DNA from: Telopea speciosissima
Lineage: Eukaryota; Streptophyta; Magnoliopsida; Proteales; Proteaceae
Assembly (NCBI RefSeq): GCF_018873765.1
Contig: NC_057925.1
Location: forward strand, 49,488,010 to 49,552,009
Reading direction: 5' to 3'
DNA: 64,000 nt
Shown here: positions 1-9,825 of the stretch, in pieces
How the letters are laid out: every line of letters starts with the position of its first letter
How positions within the stretch are numbered: position 1 is the first letter of the stretch
Translations under genes and position numbers: made by a program
Notes under the pieces: model-generated
What the model was told of the DNA's origin: nothing
Databases searched by the model: none
The model's input: only the letters and a program-made list of their open reading frames with translations

Positions 1-969
1 CTTGTGCACATGGAGGGGGGCAATGAGAGTGCGCACAGAAACCATAGATAGGTGGTCATTTTGGCCTTTCATGGGATAAGGGTAGTCATTTCGCCCCTGC
101 TGTTTGGGCGTGGATGTACACACCCCCCACAATAAACATGTCTCCTTAAATTTAACATGGGTAAAAGATTCCCAAGCTTTTTTGGCATCATGACCATGTG
201 GGACCCACACTCACTCTTTCTCATCCTTGATCATGATGGGCCCATTTCTCATACGACGGTTAGTGGGCATGAGAGATTCCTCTCACATCGGTAGTGTTGG
301 GAACCCTCTCCCTTTTCACATATAAGAAAAAAAAAAAAAAGGTTTTTTTGAGCAAGCGACACCCTCTCTCTCCATCTCTCTCATTACAAGAAATGATCTC
401 TGCCCCCTATTTACAAAATCATTCCTTCACCGCTCATTGGTGCGCTACCCTATACCGCTTGCTTAGAAAACCCTCTTCTTCATTTATATGGGCACCTTCT
501 ATGATATGATGCATATTCTTTAAAAATTTTCACCAAACTAGTGGACTAATTAAAGCATCAATTTATTCTAGTATGTCTAGTTATGCTATATTTTTTTTTT
601 TTTTGTACGAAGAAGATTTATGGATGAGAATCATTTTGTTATGCTAAATTAATACATAGATAGAAATGTGTTATAAATGATTTATCTATATCACCTACTC
701 AAAAAATATACCATCTTGATAGAAAGGTGGTGGTCATGTAGGCGGTACGGTAGAATGAAATCTATAGGCATTATAAAGGAATGATTATGCAGATAGGTCA
801 TCTAGATACGTGTTTCGGAGGAAGATTTAAAAGTGAAATAAAAAATAGTGAAATGGTATAATTGAAGGACAATTTGAATATATTTAAAAAGACTTAGTTT
901 CTCTTCACCTATGAAACCTAACCCTCTTATTAGAACGCGTAAAGTTATTTGGACTCAATAATAGGGGTG
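1..969. other. Gene-free AT-rich spacer
   Basis: No open frame here looks like a protein. The first ~130 bases hold GC-rich sequence with two copies of a GTCATTT(T/C)G-type motif (near 54 and 94) in direct orientation, resembling the loops of foldback elements found later in the window, so this may be a decayed member. The rest is AT-rich with poly(A) and poly(T) runs near 329 and 592. Confidence 0.5.
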
Positions 970-1137
970 GGAGTTAATGGTATTAAAATCCTCTGCAGTA
1001 CCGGCGGGGTGGCAGTGCACATTCGACGGCACAACAGAGGCCATGTGTGCCATGTGTGCCACTTGGCCTTTGTTGTGCCATTGGATGTGCACTGCTGCCC
1101 CGCCGGTACTGCAGAGGATCCTGGTCCGGAGTTAATG
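970..1137. mobile_element. Foldback MITE with 10-bp target duplication
   Basis: The arms at about 988-1047 and 1060-1120 are inverted copies with few mismatches, both starting ATCCTCTGCAGTACCGGC. The direct repeat GGAGTTAATG flanks the element at 970-979 and 1128-1137. A 9-11-bp duplication suggests a Mutator-like (MULE) non-autonomous element; this is inferred from duplication length only. The ends resemble those of the elements at 6314, 35284 and 39400. Short open frames across it are by-products of the palindrome. Confidence 0.75.
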
Positions 1138-1460
1138 ATGAATCCCGTGTGCAATCATAACGCAACATCACCAACCAATGATGGAGAGCTTTAGATAGGA
1201 AAGAAAAAAAATCCAGTATATGAGTATCAAATGATTGAATTTAGATTTGAAATTTGACAAATGATCAGTTCACTTTAGTTCTATATATCCTATGGCTAGA
1301 ATTACCAGTTCAACTGTCAATTGATTTTGAAGGCTCAAAAACACATGCAATAGAAAATCTACTAGATGGTGGATCATAAGGTTTAAATAAACTATGAAAT
1401 TTGACATGTTGATAATCCAAAGGGTGCTCTATGTATCCAACTATTTGATTGATCAAATGA

Positions 1461-1750
1461 GTCATTCTCAGTCGGAAAGAATTGGAAAAGGCAAGACATT
1501 TCAATTTGGAGATAGGGGCGATCGATCTGGTGCACCAACAAGGATGTTGTTCAATTCTTACCCACCCAAAAAACTTAGTAGGACATCTTTTGAGTATCTC
1601 CAATATGTTAACTCATACTCTTTTATATGTAACTCAATCTACAACAGTTTTGGAGTTATGCTCCTTTCTTTCTAACTTCGCCTGTATATATAGGCACTCT
1701 TTTGTGTATAATTAACTTTGTATTTCTTGATCTTTAATTTTATTTCCTAT

Positions 1751-1789
<39 letters not shown>

Positions 1790-1795
1790 ATTCTC
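1461..1795 (+). mobile_element. Poly(A)-tailed retroposed segment
   Basis: A run of 32 A at 1755-1786 is followed immediately by GTCATTCTC (1787-1795), and the same nine bases occur at 1461-1469. The ~285 bases between the first copy and the A-run would therefore be a target-primed insertion, such as a 5'-truncated LINE, a SINE or a processed transcript. No coding similarity is recognised in the body. A nine-base match can arise by chance, but its exact position against the A-run supports the reading. Confidence 0.6.
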
Positions 1796-3985
1796 GTGAC
1801 TCAACGATGACGAATTACATATAGAGAAGGAACCTCTCTTTTAACTAATTCTTCTTTATGATCATTGAAGGGAAGGAAAATTGTTTTAGAATTTTTCCAA
1901 GGTTTTATTATCCATAAATCTGTTAGGTATGAGTGTGGGAACAACTAAGTTTCAAACCCCCCAAAGAGGTTTAAGGTCTCAACAATACAAAGTCGCGACT
2001 CACACATATAACAAACTATTAATATCATTTTGAATTGATCCAACCAATGTCCGAGTTCGTGTCCGATTGTGATTCAAGAAAGGTGTTAGACACCTCGATC
2101 CACCTAGTTAAATCAGACTTCTATCATAGGAATATTAATTAACTTAAGCCATATGCGTCATGATACTGAAACAAAGCAGAAAAGGAAGAGGAAGAGATGT
2201 GCACTCACTTCTATTCAACTGCACCGTGAGGCAAGGATTAGTATATTGAAAGTAAAAAATTAACCATATGCAAAAACCTTGGTTTGCCAACTATTTATAT
2301 CTTAAACATTATATGAAAGAGTTAGTAAATATGATGGAAATTACGAAACTATCCCTGCTCTTGCAAAACATGGCATATCATCATCATGAAGGAGAAAATA
2401 TGTCAAAATTAAACACGACTGTGCACTAATGATGTGTTAATGGAAATAAAAAATGGCACCACGAAATCAAAACCAAAATCACCAAAGCTTTTAAAAACTA
2501 AATCGAACAGTAAACAAAACCCTACAAGAATGAAGAACACAAAACCATAAAAATTGCCAACAGAAAATGAAAGTTAAAGGAAAAATAACAAAAGTTAATA
2601 AAAAAAATCTCAAAAAAAATTATTGTTGAAAACTAACTTAGCCTAACTAATCCTACTATATAATAATTCAAAAAGCCCTATTGAGAACTATATTGACATG
2701 TGTACCTTCAGTGTTTGGAGGATATCTCACAGTAAGCTGAGGTTTGGGATAGCTCGAGTCTGCACAACCACATGGGATTTGTATAAAAAGATGAGACTCT
2801 CTCTATTTCTCTCTTAAAGACTCTTAGTAGGGACTAAAAGTGTTTCCTCTTTTTCTAAGATTCTCTAAACCATCTATGAGGTCTCTTATTTATAGTTAGG
2901 AAATTACATTTATCCAAGACAATATTTCTCATCCAAACTCTTAGAGATCTCCTTGACCCTTAGGGAATAGGGTAGATACTAGCTATGAAATGGAGGTAAA
3001 CTCTACCAATGAATCAAAACTAAGGATCTGGTGGATTCTAACTCCAATGGTAACCTATATCACATCCTCGAGGGTCATTGGAAGAGTTTAGGTAAGTCTC
3101 TTGGTGAAAATTGGTGAAACAAGGCTAATGCACAAGTCAAACCTCTTGGAGTCAAGAATCCAAAACTCTACAAATAACCGAATCTAGCGCCGAAATGGGA
3201 TATTCCGACATGTAATGAACTATGGCCGGCATCGACGCTTGGTCAGCCGACTATTCGACAACAGTGGTGGATTCTCATTGTGAGCCAATCCGAGCCAGCT
3301 TATTTGGCTAACTTGGGATGGCCATGGGGGTTTGGGTCTGGTTCGAGGTCATACCTCGTTCAGTCCTGGTTTTTAAGTTTGGGCAAGAGCTCACTTACAT
3401 GAAAAGGTCATTTTATTATAATTTATCAAAAGGGACAGGTTTTTCTATACGGACATGTATGATACATGGTCGTGCTTTGAATCATTAGATGAGCATGACT
3501 GTGCACAATACACGATTTCTTATCTCCATCCAATGGTTAATAGTACGATCGTGCATCATACACGATCGTGTATAAAACCTTTTGCCTTCTCAAAATACAT
3601 TTTAGCCAATTTAAATCCTATGGGTCATCCAAAGAATTTGGAACACTGTTGGGGGGCACATGGAAACTCCAAAGCTTTAAAGATGAGGTGTCTACAAATG
3701 GTAATTTTGACTTCATCAATAGAATGAGAATGTAATGATGACTCATGATTCCAATCACATGATTACATCGAAAGTGGGGAAGAGATTTTTCTACTATACA
3801 ATTTAAAGGAAAACTTATTCAAGAAGATTAAGACAGTGAAGTTTTCTTTGTACATGAGAAATTTGTTGTAATTTCTTGTAAGTATAGACATCAAAATTCA
3901 TGCACCAATGAGAGGATGAGCATGTGGTACAGTGAATATTGGGTTTATGTGTTCAATCCTTATTCCCCGCAAAACAGAAAGCACA
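1796..3985. other. Gene-free spacer
   Basis: AT-rich sequence with many stops in all frames and no recognised gene. The part around 2760-2960 has short CT-rich runs and looks like old retroelement leader sequence, but I could not find paired LTRs or a target duplication. Confidence 0.45.
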
Positions 3986-4009
3986 AAAAAAAAAAAAAAA
4001 AAAAAAAAG
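3986..4009. repeat. Poly(A) tract
   Basis: An almost pure A run. It could be the tail of an old retroposed sequence, but no flanking duplication was found. Confidence 0.8.
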
Positions 4010-4351
4010 AAAAGGAAAAAAGTAAATACAAGAAGGGAAAGAGAACGCTACCTGGTCACGTGTAGAGCGCAGCTCCTCCTTTCAGACAAAGGGTCGCACG
4101 AAATGACCACCGCATCCTCAGGGATTTTCTCCTTTCCATGGGAGTACGACGGTCATTTCACAAGACCTTATGTCTTGGTGCAGAAACCACACACCGCACA
4201 TCACCAGGTATCATTCTTTCTTCCATACAAGAATTAAATGAATCACGAGAAATTGTTTTGGTAGTCGATTTTGTGTTCGGGTGTGTTTGGTTTACAAGAA
4301 ATGGATGGAAGAAAAACGAAACAGAAAAAGAAAGAAAGTTTCTTGTTTGGG

Positions 4352-4390
<39 letters not shown>

Positions 4391-5199
4391 TAAAATGACC
4401 TCCCTAACTCCATAGATTGAACCAGAGAAAAGGCACTAATTGGGTCTCACACAAGCGTAGGAGCCATGCTCCCAGACACACAACATTTCTCAAAGAGAGA
4501 AAAAAAAACACATTATTTTGTCCTTGGTCATCTTTATTTTTGTTTTATTCAATATTATTATTAGTAATATTTTATTTTCTTGCAAATCAAACATACTAGT
4601 GCAAGGCATGTCCAGTTGGTTGCAGTTTAATGATGCATGTTCTTGTTACTTTTTGTTGGCTAACATAAAGATGTGCATCAATTGATGTTCATTAATGTTT
4701 GATCATCCAAATGACCAACTTTCTCATGTTTCTGTCTTAATCTATTATTATTAAAATTCTGTTTATTTTATTGTAAAGGATTTTACAAGATTTGTTAAGG
4801 TTAATATAAAATTTGTATAAGAAATTAAAGAATTAGAAATGAAGAAAAGATTTTGTTGAAATACAATATCTGAAACTTAAAAATAAACATTCATTTTAAA
4901 ATTCCGATGTTACTTGTTTTGATCACATGTATAAATACCTAATCGATATGTATCAATAAAAAGGGAACCTTTTTGAATTTTTGCCCGATTTGGATTTGAT
5001 ATGGTCCGAGCCATATTACTATTGTATTGGTATCGACAATGACTGATACTGATGCTAATATCATGCACTAAAACTCTAAAACCCTAGTTGCCACCGATAC
5101 CGATATATATAGGTTGATACCTAAATCCATCATCATACAATGAAAGATTCCACCCCCATCATGAGATTAGATTTTCTCCAATCATGTTCCTTATCATAT
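4010..5199. other. Gene-free spacer with decayed foldback-like sequence
   Basis: Sequence at about 4080-4180 contains an inverted pair of a GAAATGACC / GGTCATTTC motif like that in the foldback loops at 35.3 and 39.4 kb, so it may be a diverged copy. From 5020 to 5110 there is TATCGATA-rich sequence resembling dispersed repeats at 9.05 and 24.6 kb. No gene is seen. Confidence 0.45.
4354..4387. repeat. (CT)n microsatellite
   Basis: Uninterrupted CT repeat of about 17 units. Confidence 0.95.
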
Positions 5200-6303
5200 C
5201 TTGACCCATTTGGGCCTACCTGCCCCAACATTATCATCCCCTAAAACTCTAGTGAGCCCCCTTGTCACAAGCCTAATTGGACTAGGGGTTCTTTGCCCGT
5301 TCAGTGCCTTGACGATGTCTAGTCAAGGTCAGTCTTACCCATTTGGAGCACATAAATTTTTCTCACCCAACATGCTCTCTTCATACACACGCAACGGAAA
5401 CGGTTCCTCTCCAGGGAGCCTATCGCCCAGAGAGTGCTTAAGGGGTATTTAAGGGTTGGATTGTGCTCCACACATTCTGATACCATGTGCGTTCGATCAG
5501 CCATCGAAATGTGTGAGATAAGCCCAATGACTAGATCTCTCATTGGGCTCTCCCTAGGCACTGTGCTCCCTGGAGAGGAGCTCAATCTCAATAATTAATG
5601 CAATTCTATCATGATAAGGCTTACTTGACTCAGCCCACAATTGCCTTTCGGAGCATCAAACCGACTTCAATTGCCAAGCCCTAGTGCTACACGGTGCCAT
5701 ATACTTGGCACCCTAGAAGTGGTCTCCTTGCGTCAAGCACAATGCTTATTCAACATGGGCTCCCTTGTCTAAGCCAACCACAAGCACTACTGATCTTTGA
5801 AAAATCTCCACCCTCACTGTTTACACCTTGTGTTCCCTTCAAAGCATACTCGAATAGGCCATGGAGCTCCCCCAGCTCCACACAACACATACCTGAGATT
5901 GACTAGACCTACAAGCACCACACAGACCAGCCCAAGGTAGGCCGAACCCAAGCCATGCCAAGGACATGATACACCTGCATGCAAGATATGAGAATTCCCA
6001 CTCACTTGTGGTCATGTGCCACTGTCACACCGTTGTATGTTTCCATACCAAAAATGCGTCACTTGGGGAGTTGGCGCGCGCCATGGTAGCGCCTTCCGCT
6101 GGCCATGATCCCTGCCAGTAACCAAACCTACAGGAGAAACACCCACAACCTGCTTTAACCTTGCACTGTTGCACATGACTACCTCCATAACCCACGGACA
6201 CTGTGTTCTAGGCACACACCCACACCACCATAGCACTTGGGCGATACACAAGCTACCATAATGCACATGCCCACACATACCTGTGTGCCTCTATGTGCAT
6301 AAG
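5200..6303. other. GC-richer non-coding block with a short inverted repeat
   Basis: Base composition is clearly richer in C and G than the flanks. CTCTCCAGGGAG at about 5407-5418 is matched by its inverted copy at about 5568-5579. It could be remnant LTR or foldback sequence. The small open frames here have no recognisable protein features. Confidence 0.4.
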
Positions 6304-6507
6304 GGTTTACCACAATTTGGATCCTCTATGGCTAGGCAATAGCAGGCGGCCTTGGTGCAGCCCACACTCAGACAGGGGCATGGACCCCATCCCACCCAGA
6401 CAGGGTTTTCGGGCAATGGGTAGGACAATCATTTTGCCCGTCTGGGTGTGGCCCGCACTAATGCCGCTACCTGCCCGGCCCTAGAGGATCAGAATCCGGT
6501 TTACCAC
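6304..6507. mobile_element. Foldback MITE with 10-bp target duplication
   Basis: GGTTTACCAC occurs at 6304-6313 and 6498-6507, directly flanking a 184-bp element. Its left end reads AATTTGGATCCTCTATGGC and its right end is an imperfect inverted copy ending near ...CTAGAGGATCAGAATCC. The arms are more diverged than in the 35.3-kb element. It carries a CATTTTGCCC motif internally. It belongs with the elements at 980, 35284 and 39400. Confidence 0.75.
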
Positions 6508-6709
6508 CAATCCTCAAACCCTCACACAAAGCATGCCTCCACAGCACAAACCATCCTCATTTAAGCAACGAGATTGTGCACGCGTCCACCCTATCTACCG
6601 GATCATTCGTCACAAAGGCCCTTGAGCCACGAACACCCTTGTATGGATGGGGCGGGGGAGGGTCACATGATGAGCTAAGCCAACACTAAGTCCGTGACAC
6701 CTCCTTAGC

Positions 6710-6747
<38 letters not shown>

Positions 6748-7100
6748 TGCGGGGAAGATAACTGAATTTACATGTAACTTTTGATCCGGGTGGGTGATGC
6801 TCCTTTTGATTCTCGGAGATGCGGACATTTGTCAAACGATATTTACACCAGAAAGCTTTCAGTTTAGCTTTGCTTTTGGAAGGTAAACAGTTCGACAAAC
6901 GAGTGGTGCATGGTGCGAAGTTGGAGTTTGTTAGCGAAACCAACTCAGAATCTGCAACCATAAATTGACAAAATGGAGGCATGGAGCGTAGAAAACGCGT
7001 TTTCCCTGTTGGGTTTAGAAAATTCAAAGCAAAATGGAAGGAGGAGAGTTTATTTAGGATGAGAGAGAAGAAAGTTTCCAAATTTGGTTCTTATCATTAT
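6508..7100. other. Upstream region of the small serine-rich gene
   Basis: Non-coding sequence leading to the 7.1-kb leader exon. It contains a GA microsatellite (6714-6742). Open frames across it are rich in repeats of Ser-Leu from that microsatellite and are not considered genes. I could not place a TATA box with confidence. Confidence 0.4.
6714..6742. repeat. (GA)n microsatellite
   Basis: Uninterrupted GA repeat of about 14 units, upstream of the gene at 8118. Confidence 0.95.
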
Positions 7101-7313
7101 TTTTTTCCTCTCTTTCATCTCCACTGGCGTCTGTCTTCGTTCTTTGCTCTTCTTCGCTTGGGTTCTTTTATGGGAAAGAGGAAAGGCTCCAGTTGAGCTA
7201 ATCCTAAGAAGCCATCCGAACCCCGATTGGGTAACCTATCAGAATCCGAACAGCAAAGAGAGACCGAGAGAGAGAGATTGCAATTGCTCGTCATCACTCA
7301 CTTGCATCGGCAG
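7100..7313 (+). other. Probable 5' leader exon of the small serine-rich gene
   Basis: The exon end is a good donor, CAG followed by GTAAAA at 7314. It pairs with a CTCTACAG acceptor ending at 8109, only eight bases before the start codon at 8118. That gives a leader intron of about 796 bp. The 5' boundary is approximate, as no transcript evidence is available. The leader is rich in CT and GA runs, as is common in plant leaders. Confidence 0.5.
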
Positions 7314-8117
7314 GTAAAATTCTCTCACCTATTGAATGACATTCTTCTTCTTTGCTTATTATCATCAGTATTTCCCTTTTCCCTTTTCGTTATCATCACT
7401 AATTTGATTATAACAAAGGAAGGATAGAGGAATAAGGATTGCTAATCGATGGAGATGGGTAATTTATTTGGAGATTTTCTTCACTACAGAATTTGAATGC
7501 GAGAATACAAGTCTTACTTTTCAAGTCATCTTCAATTGCATTCATTCTGTGGTCCAAATAAATAAATCAATCAATCACCCATCTCCCTCTCTCCGGTTGC
7601 AGATCATTTCATTTAATTCTTTCAGTAAAGCAGGCTAAAGGAGTCATCAACCATCACCTGAATAAAAAAAATTTCTTTTAGAAAAAGGAGAATTGTGTGA
7701 GCTACACAGTTTCATCACTTGTTAGATAGAACCCACATTGATGGATCCTCAATGTTCTTGTGGATCAATATGAAGCTCCCAGAAAAATACTAAACTATGT
7801 ATCACGCATTTAACATTTACCACATAAATACAGATGGTTGAAGGACAATTAATCCAGTTGATTGGAAAAGGTGAATAGCAATGTGTCTATTTGGATATAT
7901 TTTTCCAATAATAATACAGAGAAATAAATACCCTTGGAAAATTATTAGCTAGAAAGATAAAAGAAATATAAGTTGTAACAAATCAACTCTTTTCCTTGAA
8001 ATATTGGTAGTTTGCAGAGCTTATTTCTTTGAGAAACTACATCATGTGTCACATTTAAATAGGATATAGCAAAAGATTAGAAATATTAAACAACAATTTA
8101 ACTCTACAGAACTGAAG

Positions 8118-8414
8118 ATGGAAGGAAAGCCAGAGGTGCCCAAGATATTGGTTCCAAAGAGTACTTTGGATGATGAGATCAAGAAGCCTCCTTCCCCATG
8201 GGCCGTCATGACACCTTCGGGGCGAAGGAGACTCCAGAAACAATCAAGTGTAAGGTTAAACTGCCTGTGTTCACCTACTACCCATGCTGGATCCTTTCGG
8301 TGCCGACATCACAGAACTTCCAGTCTGAGTCGCGGTGGCTCTGTTGGTTCCAACCTTTCCGAGTTAGCTACAAAGTCAGCTGATTCAATCAGCAACTCAG
8401 TACAAGCTCAGTAG
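8118..8414 (+). CDS. Small plant-specific 'serine-rich' protein with CLCSPTTH motif
   Basis: 98 aa in one coding exon. It starts MEGKPEVPKILVPKSTLDD and carries the block CLCSPTTHAGSFRCRHHR at residues 49-66, followed by a Ser/Gly-rich stretch with SVGSNLSEL (residues 75-82). This block is the hallmark of a family of small, cysteine- and serine-containing plant proteins of unknown function. There is no signal peptide or membrane segment. The ATG at 8118 follows directly after a splice acceptor (8108-8109), which fits a leader intron starting at 7314. A PSPWAVMTPSGRRR segment (residues 25-38) is also typical of the family as I recall it. Function is unknown and none is proposed. The next gene downstream on the same strand is an NPH3-family gene about 5.5 kb away. 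Confidence 0.8.
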   Translation: MEGKPEVPKILVPKSTLDDEIKKPPSPWAVMTPSGRRRLQKQSSVRLNCLCSPTTHAGSFRCRHHRTSSLSRGGSVGSNLSELATKSADSISNSVQAQ

Positions 8415-8692
8415 GGCCTAGCAATTGCTGGAAAGGTTTAACCTTCCTTGTCTATTAGTTCTATGAAGGTTGATGGAATTTGATTATTGTAAGCATTTGT
8501 AATTGTACTTATACATGTCTAGAGTTTGAGGAGTTTTATGTTGCATTCATTGTTATGATCTTATGCAAAAAACAGAGTGACATTGGGCAGCATTACTTCT
8601 ATTCTTCTGTTTCAAATTATATTACATATGTGTATGTATTCACACAGAGCCAGGAGGGTTACTGATTACCATATTGGCTCAGTTCAACTAAG
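8415..8692 (+). other. Probable 3' UTR of the serine-rich gene
   Basis: T-rich sequence directly after the stop codon, with no coding potential. The transcript end cannot be placed precisely. Confidence 0.4.
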
Positions 8693-9029
8693 CTTTACCT
8701 TAACTATATTGTGTCAGCTCCACAAATACTATTCCACCATTTCATTCAATTTTAGGATACATGATGGTTACAGATTGATTCCCATAATCACCACCCACTG
8801 CAAGTGTTTGAGAACCAACTATAAGAGGGTGTTTGGATGACAAAGTTGTGCAAGACCACTTTACCTCAACTATATTTGTGTCAGCTCCACAAATACTATT
8901 CCACCATTTCAATCAATTTCAGGATATATGATGGTTACAGATTGATTCCCATAATCACCACCCACTGTAAGTGTTTGAGAAGCAACTGTAATAGGATGTT
9001 TAGATGATAAAGTTGTGCAAGACCACTTT
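8693..9029. repeat. Tandem duplication, ~166-bp unit
   Basis: Copy 1 starts with CTTTACCTTAACTATATTG at 8693 and copy 2 with CTTTACCTCAACTATATTTG at 8859. The copies align over their length with a handful of substitutions and small indels, so the duplication is not very recent. It lies just downstream of the serine-rich gene. Confidence 0.85.
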
Positions 9030-9801
9030 GACACATGGAATATTGTTGTATCGGCCGATATATATCGGTATCAGCCAGACACAATACCGATACTGAGCCG
9101 ATAAGGTTAAAAAGTGTTTTTTTTATTCCCACCAAAAGGTGACCTATTGATCTGGAATCTGACTGATACAGCGGATCTATACCAGTATAGTTATCGACAG
9201 TGACCAATACGAGTATTAATTTAAATCCCTGCATTGACATTGGTCATGCTCCATCAGTCTGAGTCACCAAGTTGAGTTACAGTTCAGTTCCCCCTGATCC
9301 ATTGCAGTGATCCATTTCTTAAATTCAATGGAGTTAACCTGGCCATCTCAATGGTTCTTGCAACATTGGCCTTAAAGACTCGAGGGTAACTTTTTAAAAC
9401 TTTTGGGATCGAGTCTGCCTATTCGGATCAGAATCAGTCCCTGTACTGAAACTAGGGTTAGGGCAGTTTTATACCGATTCTGGCATATTCTCCACCGATT
9501 TCCTCTTATCCGATCTGAACCAGGTTGGAATCCGTCGTGACCGATCCGGCTATCAATTCGGCTATTTAAAACCTTGCTCAAGGGTGGCATAGATGGCCTA
9601 TTTACTGATGTACAGTTTGAATCAGCCTCACCATCCCTCCACATAGAGTACATGACCACTCAAGGCTCTAAAGTCGAAAGGACTTAAACACAAAAGAGGA
9701 TGGATTCCTACGCACATGATCTGTGGCAGAATGTTGGACACATTGAAAGAAGTTGGCAAACCAAAGTTATAAACAAAGTAGTGGTGCCAACCCTTAAAAA
9801 A
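9030..9801. other. Dispersed degenerate repeats
   Basis: About 9045-9215 is rich in TATCGGTATC / CCGATA words and 9400-9580 in GATCCGAATC-type words. Both patterns recur elsewhere in the window (24.6, 29.9 and 56 kb), so these look like decayed copies of dispersed repeats. No gene is seen. Confidence 0.5.
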
Positions 9802-9825
9802 AGTAGTAGTAGTAGTAGTAGTAGT
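9802..9825. repeat. (AGT)n microsatellite
   Basis: Eight perfect AGT units. Confidence 0.95.

Noticed and set aside
6686-7081. 131-codon minus-strand frame
   Set aside because: Its C-terminal part is translated GA microsatellite and no domain is seen; it lies in the upstream region of a plus-strand gene.
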